Notes under the pieces: generated by a model
The model's database searches: none
The model's input: only the letters and a program-made list of their open reading frames with translations
Told to the model about the DNA's origin: nothing
Shown here: positions 25,773 through 34,446 of the stretch, in pieces
Layout: each line of letters opens with the position of its first letter
Position numbering within the stretch: the first letter of the stretch is position 1
Assembly (NCBI GenBank): GCA_023392535.1
Contig: JAEVYY010000015.1
Coordinates: 30,241 to 94,240, forward strand
From: Bacillota bacterium
Lineage (GTDB): Bacteria; Bacillota; Clostridia; Lachnospirales; Lachnospiraceae
Reading direction: 5' to 3'
Length of the DNA stretch: 64,000 bases
Translations under genes and position numbers: made by a program

Positions 25773-26537
25773 ATGAAAATAATTATTTTAGCAGGTGGTC
25801 TGCCGAGTACAATTGCAGAAGATAAAGAGGGAATACCAAAGCCTATGGTAAAGATAGGAGAAAGTCCGATTCTTTGGCATATCATGAAAAAGTACGCCGC
25901 ATATGGCTTTCATGAATTTGTAATATGTGGTGGTTATAAGGTCGATTTGATTAAAGATTATTTTAATGATTTTTATATCTATCAATCGGATATTACGGTG
26001 GATCTGCGGACTAATATGATTCAGATACATAAGAATATTACAGAAAATTGGAAGGTTACGGTCGTAAACACTGGTCTCTATTCTTCGACCGGGCAGAGAA
26101 TCGGCAGAATAGAACCTTATGTGCAGGAAGATGATTTTATCGTGACCTATGGAGACTGCCTTGATGACATTGATATTACAGATATGGTATCCTATCATAG
26201 GACGCAACAGAAACTTGCTACGATGGTGTCTGCAAGACCGACAGGAAGGCATACATTGCTTGCGTTGGATGACATGGGGAATTATCTTGGTAAGGGTACA
26301 GAACCGGATGGCAATGCATGGACGAACACGGGAACCTATATTTTCAAAAAGCAGGTATTTAATTATCTGATGGGTAATTACAGTCTGGAAGAGCAATTAT
26401 TAGACAGGCTGGCTCAGAAGCAGCAGATTACGACATATAAGCACAATGGTTTTTGGTGTCCGGTGGAGACACAGCGCGATAAGGAACATATGAGGAACTT
26501 ATGGAATGCGGGAATGGCGCCGTGGAAGACGTGGTAG
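25773..26537 (+). CDS. Divergent glucose-1-phosphate cytidylyltransferase paralogue
   Basis: The 254-aa protein aligns along its length with the RfbF-like protein at 28461, sharing ILWHIMK, VICGGYK, TYGD and APWK. The N-terminal nucleotide-binding motif is altered: it reads GGLPSTIAEDKEGIPKPM, where the paralogue has GGKGSRISEESKSRPKPM. The family arginine (GTR/GSR) is missing while the KPM lysine is kept. TYGDCLDDID replaces TYGDGVSDVN. It may use a different nucleotide or sugar, or be regulatory or inactive. It overlaps or abuts a gene for a membrane-anchored protein. Confidence 0.7.
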   Translation: MKIIILAGGLPSTIAEDKEGIPKPMVKIGESPILWHIMKKYAAYGFHEFVICGGYKVDLIKDYFNDFYIYQSDITVDLRTNMIQIHKNITENWKVTVVNTGLYSSTGQRIGRIEPYVQEDDFIVTYGDCLDDIDITDMVSYHRTQQKLATMVSARPTGRHTLLALDDMGNYLGKGTEPDGNAWTNTGTYIFKKQVFNYLMGNYSLEEQLLDRLAQKQQITTYKHNGFWCPVETQRDKEHMRNLWNAGMAPWKTW

Positions 26538-27145
26538 AAAGAACAATTTTATATATGGAAAGCGGGGTACTCAAAACGGAGAACAAGGGTGTTTATAAAA
26601 AAAATAATATTTTTATTTTGGCTCTGATCAGTGCCTTATTTGCATTCCTGTTTGTCATATTTTATAAGTTTGCCAGTGAGCAGGTTAGGGTATATGCGCT
26701 GGAAGACTATAAAAGAGGAATACAGGGTCAGTTTTCCTATGCTATTAATGATGTTAACCAAGAAAATGGTAGAATTGAAATAGAAGGATATGCAACTGAA
26801 GTAGGAAAAGAATATGAGTATTATGATTTTGGTATTGATAAACATGATAAGAGTGTATACAACAATAATCAGATTGCATTTGTGAATAATAATATCGTAT
26901 ATGCTTTACCTACCAGGGCGGTAGATTATAAAATAGTGAACGGTAGGCAGAATGATAAGATTGAATATAGGTATTGTGGTTTTCACGCAGACTTGCAATT
27001 AACAGAAAATTTTCCGCATATTCCCAACGGAAATTACAAGATAGCAGTTATTGTTAAGAATATGGAAGGAGAACAGTTTATCATAGATACGGATAAATGC
27101 GTGGAGGTCAGAAATGAAAGCAAAAATACGGAAAATTGTAAGTGA
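26501..27145 (+). CDS. Membrane-anchored extracytoplasmic protein of unknown function
   Basis: The 214-aa protein has a single hydrophobic helix near residues 36-59, followed by an outside domain of about 150 residues rich in beta-type residues (NGRIEIEGYATEVG, ENFPHIPNGNYKIAVIV). I do not recognise the family. Its gene overlaps the following membrane protein by 32 bp, so the two probably act together. The ATG at 26501 has GAGGA upstream but lies inside the preceding gene. The ATG at 26555 would give a more usual short cytoplasmic N-terminus (196 aa) with a weaker ribosome site. Confidence 0.6.
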   Translation: MECGNGAVEDVVERTILYMESGVLKTENKGVYKKNNIFILALISALFAFLFVIFYKFASEQVRVYALEDYKRGIQGQFSYAINDVNQENGRIEIEGYATEVGKEYEYYDFGIDKHDKSVYNNNQIAFVNNNIVYALPTRAVDYKIVNGRQNDKIEYRYCGFHADLQLTENFPHIPNGNYKIAVIVKNMEGEQFIIDTDKCVEVRNESKNTENCK

Positions 27146-28448
27146 TCCTAAGGTATATATCATAATGGGAATCTTTGCAATCTGGCTATTTATGGATCTA
27201 TTTGTAGTTAGTAAAAGAGATGATTTATGTATGCAGGCTATCTACGATAGAGAGGGGGGCTTGATCCCGTGGCTTACTTTGTTTGCAAAAGTATGGGGTG
27301 GACGTTTATTAGCGAATGGTATCTTAATAGAATTGTTTCTTCTGCCTGATTTTGTAATACAAGTGCTAAATACTGCATTTATGACGCTTGGGCTGGTATA
27401 TATGCATCGGTATGTAACAAAGTGGAGAAAATCCGATGGTAGTAAAGAAAAATTTATAATGATTGCAATTGGTGTGTCTCCATTAGTAATGATCTCCACA
27501 GAAATATTAAATGATGCAGTATTCTGGAAGGCTGCAATGGTTGTTTATTCATGGGGATTTGTTGCACTGTTGGTGGCTTTGGAACCGATAATAATGGCAT
27601 ATTCCGGAATACCGCAGAAGAAGCTACGTTGGTGGAAGGTAGCGATTCTGATATCTGCGGCACTTTATGCTGGGAACTTTGAGCAGACCTCTCCGCTATT
27701 ATTAACATTTGTTGTGGTATTGTCAATTGGGATGTTAGTTCAAAAACGTAAAGTACCGATTTTGAATCTTGTTATTGCGCTTGCTTCTGCTACTGGTATG
27801 CTTTTAATATTTCTGTTGCCTGGCAATGGTGTACGGTATAGAGCTGGAATTTTAGAGTTAATGCCGCAGTTTGATAGCTTTAGGATAGTAGATAAATTGT
27901 TCTATAGTGTGAATTATTCCATTAATGCAATTGCCCATTATTTTTCATTGCTCTTGTGCCTGATAGCTGTTATCACTCTTACATTAGTAGTACGTAACAG
28001 GAAAGAAAAGTCAATACGTTTTTTCGCAGGATTGCCTGCACTTTATTTTTGTATACAGCATTTATATATAATTTCGCTGGAAACTTGCGAAGTGAAAAAT
28101 CAATTTTCCTTCTTTGTTGCTAAATTTTTTAAATTTACAAGTTATACAACTGAAGCAACCACGATTTTCTTCTCAGAAGGTATATCCTCTTTTTTAGCAA
28201 TCTTTAATATCTTATTATTAGCAGGTATAATTGCCTTTTATTCTATGCCAGAAACAGAAATTATAACAGCATTATTCTGGTCTGCTGCATTTTGTGATGT
28301 GGCGATTTTAGGATTTTCACCAAGTGTATATGTGTCTGGTGCCAGAGTATTTAATATTGCTGCAATGATGTTAATATTAGTTTTATTTAGATTAGCATAC
28401 GCTTTGTGGAATAGTCTGGAAGAGGCTCATCTATGGAAGACCTGGTAG
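27114..28448 (+). CDS. Polytopic membrane protein, probable GT-C-like (DUF6056-type)
   Basis: The 444-aa protein has about ten hydrophobic helices. An acidic first outer loop (VVSKRDDLCMQA, about residues 31-42) and the later GGRLLANG recall GT-C membrane glycosyltransferases of the DUF6056 / GtrII kind. These would use polyprenyl-linked sugar donors on the outer face. It overlaps the upstream anchored protein by 32 bp and precedes rfbF by 12 bp. ATG 27114 follows GGAGGTCAG. The assignment is by topology and motif position only. Confidence 0.6.
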   Translation: MKAKIRKIVSDPKVYIIMGIFAIWLFMDLFVVSKRDDLCMQAIYDREGGLIPWLTLFAKVWGGRLLANGILIELFLLPDFVIQVLNTAFMTLGLVYMHRYVTKWRKSDGSKEKFIMIAIGVSPLVMISTEILNDAVFWKAAMVVYSWGFVALLVALEPIIMAYSGIPQKKLRWWKVAILISAALYAGNFEQTSPLLLTFVVVLSIGMLVQKRKVPILNLVIALASATGMLLIFLLPGNGVRYRAGILELMPQFDSFRIVDKLFYSVNYSINAIAHYFSLLLCLIAVITLTLVVRNRKEKSIRFFAGLPALYFCIQHLYIISLETCEVKNQFSFFVAKFFKFTSYTTEATTIFFSEGISSFLAIFNILLLAGIIAFYSMPETEIITALFWSAAFCDVAILGFSPSVYVSGARVFNIAAMMLILVLFRLAYALWNSLEEAHLWKTW

Positions 28449-28460
28449 GAGGACATCAAT

Positions 28461-29243
28461 ATGAAAGTAGTCATATTAGCTGGTGGCAAGGGAAGCCGCA
28501 TCAGTGAAGAATCAAAATCGAGACCAAAGCCAATGATCGAGATAGGCGGAAAGCCGATCTTATGGCATATCATGAAGATATATTCAACATATGGATTTAA
28601 TGAGTTCATTATATGCTGTGGATATAAAGGATACATGATAAAAGAGTACTTTACTCATTATTATATGTATCAGACCGATACAACGTTTAATTTAAAAAAT
28701 GACACAAGTGTTGCTCACAAGTGTTCTGCAGAACCTTGGGAAATTACGTTGGCGGATACCGGAATTGAGACCTTAACAGCTGGTCGGATACTGAAAATTC
28801 GGGATTATTTGGATGAAGATGAAAATTTTCTGTTAACATATGGGGACGGAGTTTCAGATGTAAATATCAAGAAATTGATGGATTTTCATAAATCCCATGG
28901 AAAACTGGCTACGATTACCGCGACAAGGCCTTCAGGGAGATTTGGTGCTATTAAGCTTTCAGAAGATAATTCTGTAGAAAGTTTTAAGGAAAAAGCGAGG
29001 AAGGATCAGTCTTGGGTCAATACTGGTTTCATGGTATTAAACAAAAATATTTTTGAGTATCTTGGGGATGGCAGTGAGATGCTGGAAGCAACACCTTTTG
29101 AGAGACTTGCGAAAGATGAGCAAATGATGGCATATAAGCATACTGGATTTTGGTCTCCAATGGATACGGTACATGATAGAGAGTATCTGGAAGGTCTGCT
29201 TGAACAAGGAAAAGCTCCGTGGAAAATATGGAATAAAGGGTGA
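28461..29243 (+). CDS. rfbF: Glucose-1-phosphate cytidylyltransferase
   Basis: The 260-aa protein starts KVVILAGGKGSRISEESKS with RPKPMIEIGGKPILWHIM, the CTP-binding and activation motifs of RfbF. LLTYGDGVSDVN (about residues 127-138) carries the metal-binding aspartate, and SWVNTGFMVL and FWSPMDTVHDREYL are family blocks. It makes CDP-glucose from CTP and glucose 1-phosphate. The next gene encodes CDP-glucose 4,6-dehydratase, giving a standard two-step start to CDP-deoxysugars. ATG 28461 follows TAGGAGGAC. Confidence 0.93.
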   Translation: MKVVILAGGKGSRISEESKSRPKPMIEIGGKPILWHIMKIYSTYGFNEFIICCGYKGYMIKEYFTHYYMYQTDTTFNLKNDTSVAHKCSAEPWEITLADTGIETLTAGRILKIRDYLDEDENFLLTYGDGVSDVNIKKLMDFHKSHGKLATITATRPSGRFGAIKLSEDNSVESFKEKARKDQSWVNTGFMVLNKNIFEYLGDGSEMLEATPFERLAKDEQMMAYKHTGFWSPMDTVHDREYLEGLLEQGKAPWKIWNKG

Positions 29244-29248
29244 CGAAA

Positions 29249-30319
29249 ATGGATCTAACATTTTATAAGGACAAAAAAATATTGGTAACAGGGCACACTG
29301 GTTTTAAGGGAAGTTGGATGTGTCAGGTTTTATTGCTGGCAGGAGCGAAAGTAACTGGCTATGCCTTAGAAGCACCAACGAATCCTAATTTATTCACCCT
29401 ATGCGATCTGGAATCAAAAATAAATTCAATCATAGGTGACGTAAGAGATATAGAACATTTGCATAAAGTCTTTCAAAAAGTACAGCCGGAGATCGTGATT
29501 CATATGGCAGCACAGCCATTGGTAAGAGAATCTTATCAGAATCCAGTATACACCTATGAAGTTAATGTAATGGGAACGGTAAATGTATTAGAGTGTGTAC
29601 GTTTGACACCATCAGTGAAATCTTTTCTGAATGTTACCACGGATAAAGTATACCGGAACCGTGAGTGGAGTTGGGGTTACCGTGAGAATGAAGAACTAAA
29701 TGGTTACGATCCCTATTCGAATTCTAAGTCTTGTTCAGAATTGGTGACAAGCAGCTATCAGAATTCTTTCTTTGACAAAAATACAGAACGTATTGTAGCA
29801 ATTTCGACGGCGCGGGCCGGTAATGTGATAGGCGGTGGAGACTTTGCGGCAGACAGGATTATTCCGGACTGTATCAGAGCAGCGGGAGAAGGAAAAGATA
29901 TCATTGTTAGGAATCCGCATTCGACTAGGCCTTATCAACATGTATTAGAACCGGTGATAGTATATCTAATTATTGCAAAAGAGCAATATGAAGATAATAG
30001 AAAGGCAGATAACTATAACGTTGGACCCGATGACAGGGACTGCAGAACAACAGGAGATTTGGTTACCTTATTCTGTGAGAAGTGGAATAGAGAAATGAAA
30101 AGTGACATTACGTGGAAGAATATCTATGATGGAGGTCTTCATGAGGCCAATTTTTTAAAACTGGATTGTTCAAAAATAAAGACTGTATTTGGATGGGTAC
30201 CAAAATGGAACGTGGAAAAAACAATGGATAAAATAATAGAGTGGTTTTTGGCGTACGGAGGAGCAGAAGATATTGATATATGTATGAATCGGCAAATTTA
30301 CGAATATTTAAGAACATAA
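29249..30319 (+). CDS. rfbG: CDP-glucose 4,6-dehydratase
   Basis: The 356-aa extended SDR has the NAD motif VTGHTGFKGSWMCQ, KVYRNREWSWGYRENEELNGYDPYS and the catalytic YSNSK (YxxxK). The HTGFKGSW form is characteristic of RfbG. It produces CDP-4-keto-6-deoxyglucose. No RfbH-type 3-dehydrase is present in the window, so the downstream fate of this sugar is open. The ATG at 29249 has AAAGGGTGA upstream; a GTG at 29240 overlaps the preceding gene and is less likely. Confidence 0.92.
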   Translation: MDLTFYKDKKILVTGHTGFKGSWMCQVLLLAGAKVTGYALEAPTNPNLFTLCDLESKINSIIGDVRDIEHLHKVFQKVQPEIVIHMAAQPLVRESYQNPVYTYEVNVMGTVNVLECVRLTPSVKSFLNVTTDKVYRNREWSWGYRENEELNGYDPYSNSKSCSELVTSSYQNSFFDKNTERIVAISTARAGNVIGGGDFAADRIIPDCIRAAGEGKDIIVRNPHSTRPYQHVLEPVIVYLIIAKEQYEDNRKADNYNVGPDDRDCRTTGDLVTLFCEKWNREMKSDITWKNIYDGGLHEANFLKLDCSKIKTVFGWVPKWNVEKTMDKIIEWFLAYGGAEDIDICMNRQIYEYLRT

Positions 30320-30340
30320 ATATTAATATACGTTCCTTTC

Positions 30341-30369
30341 TTGCCTTATAAAATTAAGTATGATAACAT
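30341..30369 (+). promoter_or_regulatory. Predicted extended -10 promoter ahead of the aminoacyl module
   Basis: TTGCCT at 30341-30346, a 17-bp spacer and TAACAT at 30364-30369 preceded by TGA (extended -10, TGn). The predicted transcription start is near 30376, inside the left arm of the inverted repeat described at 30372. Confidence 0.4.
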
Positions 30370-30371
30370 TA

Positions 30372-30428
30372 ATGCGGATATTTTACCAAAAAAATCCTCA
30401 TATTACGTTATCCGCATAAAAAGAGGAT
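30372..30428 (+). promoter_or_regulatory. Inverted repeat with anti-ribosome-site loop in a leader
   Basis: ATGCGGATA at 30372-30380 and TATCCGCAT at 30409-30417 are perfect 9-bp reverse complements. Within the 28-nt loop, ATCCTC at 30394-30399 is complementary to GAGGAT at 30423-30428, which contains the ribosome site of the gene starting at 30432. The RNA could form a hairpin plus a loop-to-downstream pairing (H-type pseudoknot) that hides the ribosome site. The repeat could also be a protein operator in DNA. Both are inferences from base pairing. Confidence 0.5.
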
Positions 30429-30431
30429 ATA

Positions 30432-31475
30432 ATGAATAAGTATGATGAAAAATATGATATAAAACTGGCAGAGAGAAAAAACATTTCAGAAATAATGGAA
30501 TTTATCAGAGATAATTGGAATAAAGATCATATTCTTGGAAATTGTTTGGAGTTTTTTGAGTATGAACATGTAATTCAAAATCACGTGAATTTTATCATTG
30601 CAATTGATAAGAAGACACATATCATGGAAGGAATTTATGGTTACATTCAGGCATCACTAGATGAGGAACATAAGGATGTTTGGGGTGTAATGTGGATGAT
30701 ACGCAATGATACGGATAATATTCCTTTTTTGGGTATTGAGCTAATAAAGAGATTAAAGCAATTAATTAACTGTAGGAGTGTGATAGGTATTGGATCTAAT
30801 CCCAAAACAGCAATACCTATTATTAAATTGATGCTTCGCTATCATACGGGTAAGATGCAGCATTTTTATATGCTTAATTCTAAAATAGAAAATTTTAAGA
30901 TTGCAGTTGTGAATGAAAGTAAGGATAAAAAGAAACACAGCCCAGAAAATAAAGATATAAAATGTAGTCTTTTATCATCCATTGATGAAATTATAGCTTT
31001 TTATAATCCTGAAAAAAATAAAGAAATGACTCCATACAAAGATATTTGGTATATTGAGCATCGATATATAAATCATCCTGTATATGAATATTTGATATAT
31101 GGAATTAGCAATAAGGAAATAGAAGCAATATTGATCATGAAGAGAGTAGGCGCGGAAGGTAGAACAGTATTAAGAGTTGTAGATTATTTGGGGAGCGAAA
31201 AATTAATAGCGGGGTTGGGAAATTGGTTAAATTTACAAATGGATGACACTTGTGAGTATATTGATTTTTACTGTTATGGATTTGACAAAGAATGTATAAA
31301 AAATGCAGGATTTGTTTTACGAAATGAAGCGGATACTAATATAATTCCTAATTATTTCGAACCATTTGTTCAGGAAAACATTGATATTTACGTAGATTCA
31401 CCTTTGGAAGATACAAAATTCTGTAAGGCTGATGGAGATCAGGATCGACCCAATTTTTTCGTAAGAAAGGATTAA
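30432..31475 (+). CDS. GNAT-like N-acyltransferase of the aminoacyl module
   Basis: The 347-aa protein resembles two GNAT-like folds in tandem. The N-terminal part has YDIKLAERKNISEIMEFI, like GNAT N-terminal segments; the middle and C-terminal part includes ISNKEIEAILIMKRV. Similar long GNAT-like proteins occur in O-antigen loci and transfer acyl groups to amino sugars. The next genes encode a carrier protein, an adenylating enzyme and a decarboxylase, so it may move an aminoacyl group from the carrier protein to a sugar. A structured leader precedes it. The GNAT call is moderate because no acetyl-CoA loop is unmistakable. Confidence 0.55.
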   Translation: MNKYDEKYDIKLAERKNISEIMEFIRDNWNKDHILGNCLEFFEYEHVIQNHVNFIIAIDKKTHIMEGIYGYIQASLDEEHKDVWGVMWMIRNDTDNIPFLGIELIKRLKQLINCRSVIGIGSNPKTAIPIIKLMLRYHTGKMQHFYMLNSKIENFKIAVVNESKDKKKHSPENKDIKCSLLSSIDEIIAFYNPEKNKEMTPYKDIWYIEHRYINHPVYEYLIYGISNKEIEAILIMKRVGAEGRTVLRVVDYLGSEKLIAGLGNWLNLQMDDTCEYIDFYCYGFDKECIKNAGFVLRNEADTNIIPNYFEPFVQENIDIYVDSPLEDTKFCKADGDQDRPNFFVRKD

Positions 31476-31479
31476 TAGA

Positions 31480-31710
31480 ATGAGAGAGAAATTAATAACA
31501 ATTATAGAATCGATCAGACCAGAACTATTGTTAGAGAAAAAACAAAATTGGATAGAAGAGGGGATGTTGGACTCCTTTGATATTATTAATTTAATAGGAA
31601 AAATACAAGAAGAGTTTGAAATTGAGATTGATCCTATCTATTTTGAACCTGATAATTTTGGAAATGTTGATCAGATATTATCAATGCTAGAGACGATTAT
31701 GGGAGAATAG
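31480..31710 (+). CDS. Acyl/aminoacyl carrier protein (DltC-like)
   Basis: The 76-aa acidic protein has the phosphopantetheine attachment site EEGMLDSFDIINLI with serine near residue 31. Size and motif fit DltC and other stand-alone carrier proteins. It would be loaded by the adenylating enzyme encoded immediately downstream, holding an amino acid as a thioester for decarboxylation or transfer. It starts 4 bp after the acyltransferase gene. Confidence 0.85.
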   Translation: MREKLITIIESIRPELLLEKKQNWIEEGMLDSFDIINLIGKIQEEFEIEIDPIYFEPDNFGNVDQILSMLETIMGE

Positions 31711-33243
31711 GTGCATAAAATGAATAATGTATTGGAGTATTTGGAAAACTCATCTGCTAAGTATGCAGATGCTATAGCATTTGCAGATCTTAATACGAAT
31801 ATTACATTTAAGGAGTTGAAAGAAAAGGCACAAAAAATAGGCAGTTTTTTGTCAACATCTATGTTACCTAGTTCACCGATTCCTATTTTTGCAGAGAAAC
31901 AGGTAAGCACAATTTATGCACTATTGGGAATTGTGTATGCAGGTTCTTTTTACAGTTTGATTGATACGAAACATCCTGCTAATAGAATTAAACAAATTTT
32001 AGAAATTCTTCAAGCAGATGTTATTCTTGTAGATAGAAGAAGTAAACGTGTATTTGACAAACTTAATATAGATATCAAAATTTTAATAATTGAAGATATT
32101 GTGGAAGAAACAAATATATTATTTGAAAAGTTAAAGAGTATTAAAAAAAATATGATAGATACAGATCCTTTATATGTAAATTTTACTTCAGGATCAACAG
32201 GTATTCCCAAAGGTGTTGTGGTATCGCATAGATCAGTTATTGATTTCATTAATTATTTCACTGATATATTTGGCATTACAGAAAAAGACATAATTGGCAA
32301 TCAAGCGCCTTTGGATTTTGATGTTTCTGTCAAAGATATTTATTCGGGGTTAATGGTTGGGGCACAAGTGTGTTTAATACCTCAATCATTTTTTTCCTTT
32401 CCTAATAAGTTAGTTTCTTTTTTGGATACTTATAAAGTAACTACTCTTATATGGGCTGCGTCTGCATTGTGCGTGGTCACTACTATGAAGGCATTAGATG
32501 TATTACGTCCGGGATATCTGAATAAAATAATGTTTAGTGGAGAAGTAATGCCAATGAAACATTTCAATATTTGGAAAAATTATTATCCGGATGCATTGTT
32601 TGTTAATCTATATGGTCCAACTGAAATTACTTGTAATTGCACATATTATATTGTGGATAAAGAATTTACAGAAGGTGAGTATTTACCAATCGGTAAAGCA
32701 TTTCCAAATGAAAAAGTGTTTTTGTTGGATGATAAGAATCATTTAGTTGAGACAGATCAAAAGGAAGGTGAGATATGCGTAACTGGTACTGCGCTTGCAC
32801 TTGGATACTATAATATGCCGGACAAGACAGAGGAGGTATTTTGCCAGAATCCATTGAATAAATGTATACGTGAATTGATTTATCGTACTGGAGATATAGG
32901 AGAATACCGGAATGGAGAACTCTATTATATAGGTAGAAAAGATTTTCAAATTAAACACATGGGTCATAGAATTGAGTTAAATGAAGTTGTTATTGCTATC
33001 AATACCGTGGAAGAGGTACAACAATCAATCTGTATTTATGATAGTAAGAATAGTAAAATAATAGCGTTTATTTGTGGAAATACAGAACCTAAAAAAGTGA
33101 TGGAAGAAATAAGATTTAAAATTCCCAAATATATGTGGCCATCGGAAATTATTATTGTAGGAAGAATGCCACTTACTAAAAATGGTAAGGTAGATAGAAA
33201 ATTATTATTTGAGAAATATCTAAAAGAGGTAAAGAATGAATAA
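31711..33243 (+). CDS. DltA-like amino acid adenylation enzyme
   Basis: The 510-aa protein has the ANL-family core motifs: FTSGSTGIPKGVVVSH, NLYGPTEITCNC, YRTGDIGEYRNGELYYIGR and PLTKNGKVDRKLL with the terminal catalytic lysine. The A4 region NQAPLDFDVSVKDIY closely parallels DltA and keeps the aspartate that binds an amino-acid amino group. It should activate an amino acid with ATP and load the carrier protein encoded just upstream. The amino acid is unknown. GTG 31711 and ATG 31720 are both acceptable starts. Confidence 0.85.
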   Translation: MHKMNNVLEYLENSSAKYADAIAFADLNTNITFKELKEKAQKIGSFLSTSMLPSSPIPIFAEKQVSTIYALLGIVYAGSFYSLIDTKHPANRIKQILEILQADVILVDRRSKRVFDKLNIDIKILIIEDIVEETNILFEKLKSIKKNMIDTDPLYVNFTSGSTGIPKGVVVSHRSVIDFINYFTDIFGITEKDIIGNQAPLDFDVSVKDIYSGLMVGAQVCLIPQSFFSFPNKLVSFLDTYKVTTLIWAASALCVVTTMKALDVLRPGYLNKIMFSGEVMPMKHFNIWKNYYPDALFVNLYGPTEITCNCTYYIVDKEFTEGEYLPIGKAFPNEKVFLLDDKNHLVETDQKEGEICVTGTALALGYYNMPDKTEEVFCQNPLNKCIRELIYRTGDIGEYRNGELYYIGRKDFQIKHMGHRIELNEVVIAINTVEEVQQSICIYDSKNSKIIAFICGNTEPKKVMEEIRFKIPKYMWPSEIIIVGRMPLTKNGKVDRKLLFEKYLKEVKNE

Positions 33244-34408
33244 AAATGTAATATCTCAATATATAAAAGAGAATCAAATCAGTTCGCCTTGCTATATATT
33301 TGATATAGAGCAATTATTGAATCGTGTTAGTCATATAAAAGGAATATTAGGTAATAAAGCGTCGCTATGTTATGCAATAAAGGCAAATACTTTTCTTGTT
33401 CCATACATGGACAAAGTGATTGAAAAATATGAAGTTTGTTCTGTAGGAGAACTGGAGATATGCCATGAGAAGAATATCAATATGAACAAGGTCGTATTCT
33501 CTGGGATAAATAAGTCAGATGAGGAAATCGGAAAGGCTCTGGCGTATGGTGTTTCTGTTATAACGATTGAATCAGAAAATCAATTCTATAGTACAACAAG
33601 ACAGGCGAGGGCTATTGGAAGATGCGTAAATGTGCTATTGAGAATTTCAAACGGAGCACAGTTTGGAATGGAAGAAACGATTATTAAAGAAATTGTAAGA
33701 ACTAGAGATAACTATCCATATATTCATATATCGGGAATACAATATTTTACAGGGACACAAAAAAAACAAAATGATAAGATTATAAAAGAGATTGAATATA
33801 TAAATGATTTTTGCAATGTATTATATGAGGAATATCATTTTGATGTAGAAGAGATAGAATTTGGTCCAGGACTATATGTGCCTTATTTTGTGGGAGAACA
33901 AGAAGATCGGTTAGAATCTTTACAAGGGATTATCAATAAATTTGAAGAGCTTCCAATAAAAAGAAAAATTATTCTGGAGTTGGGTAGATATTTAGTTGCA
34001 AATTGTGGAAGATATGTTACAAAAGTGGTAGATACAAAGAAGAATAGAGACACTAAATTTTGTATTGTAGATGGTGGGAAAAATCATATTAATTACTATG
34101 GTCAAAATATGGCGATGCGTATCCCTAATATCACTCATATAAAAAGTGAAAAATCTAATAATGCGGATTCAGAAAAATGGATAATTTGTGGTTCATTATG
34201 TACTTTTGCAGATGTATTGGTAAGAGGCTATCTAACTGATGGGTTAGAGTGTGGCGATTATTTAGTTTTTGATAAAGTGGGGGCTTATTCGGTAACGGAG
34301 GGCTTGTCCTTATTTTTAAGTAGGGAGTTACCGTCAATTTATATTTATAACAATGACACTGTTAATCTAATTCGAGATAAGATAACAACATACCAAATTA
34401 ATATGTGA
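33236..34408 (+). CDS. Fold-type III PLP-dependent decarboxylase
   Basis: The 390-aa protein has the alanine-racemase-like barrel with the PLP lysine K49 in CYAIKANTF, the EFGPGLYVPY loop and CGSLCTFADVLVRG, which contains the conserved cysteine and aspartate of LysA/ornithine decarboxylases. It removes an alpha-carboxyl group from an amino acid. In butirosin biosynthesis the related BtrK acts on a carrier-bound glutamyl group, giving an attractive precedent because a carrier protein and a loading enzyme are adjacent. It overlaps the adenylation gene by 8 bp. Whether it acts on a free or carrier-bound substrate is unknown. Confidence 0.85.
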   Translation: MNKNVISQYIKENQISSPCYIFDIEQLLNRVSHIKGILGNKASLCYAIKANTFLVPYMDKVIEKYEVCSVGELEICHEKNINMNKVVFSGINKSDEEIGKALAYGVSVITIESENQFYSTTRQARAIGRCVNVLLRISNGAQFGMEETIIKEIVRTRDNYPYIHISGIQYFTGTQKKQNDKIIKEIEYINDFCNVLYEEYHFDVEEIEFGPGLYVPYFVGEQEDRLESLQGIINKFEELPIKRKIILELGRYLVANCGRYVTKVVDTKKNRDTKFCIVDGGKNHINYYGQNMAMRIPNITHIKSEKSNNADSEKWIICGSLCTFADVLVRGYLTDGLECGDYLVFDKVGAYSVTEGLSLFLSRELPSIYIYNNDTVNLIRDKITTYQINM

Positions 34409-34446
34409 TAATTGAAAGTATTTAATAAAAGAGAAGAAAGAATATT

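Noticed and set aside
25788..26396. 202-aa ORF on the minus strand
   Set aside because: It lies wholly within the cytidylyltransferase paralogue, which has conserved motifs on the + strand; the antisense translation has no recognisable domain.
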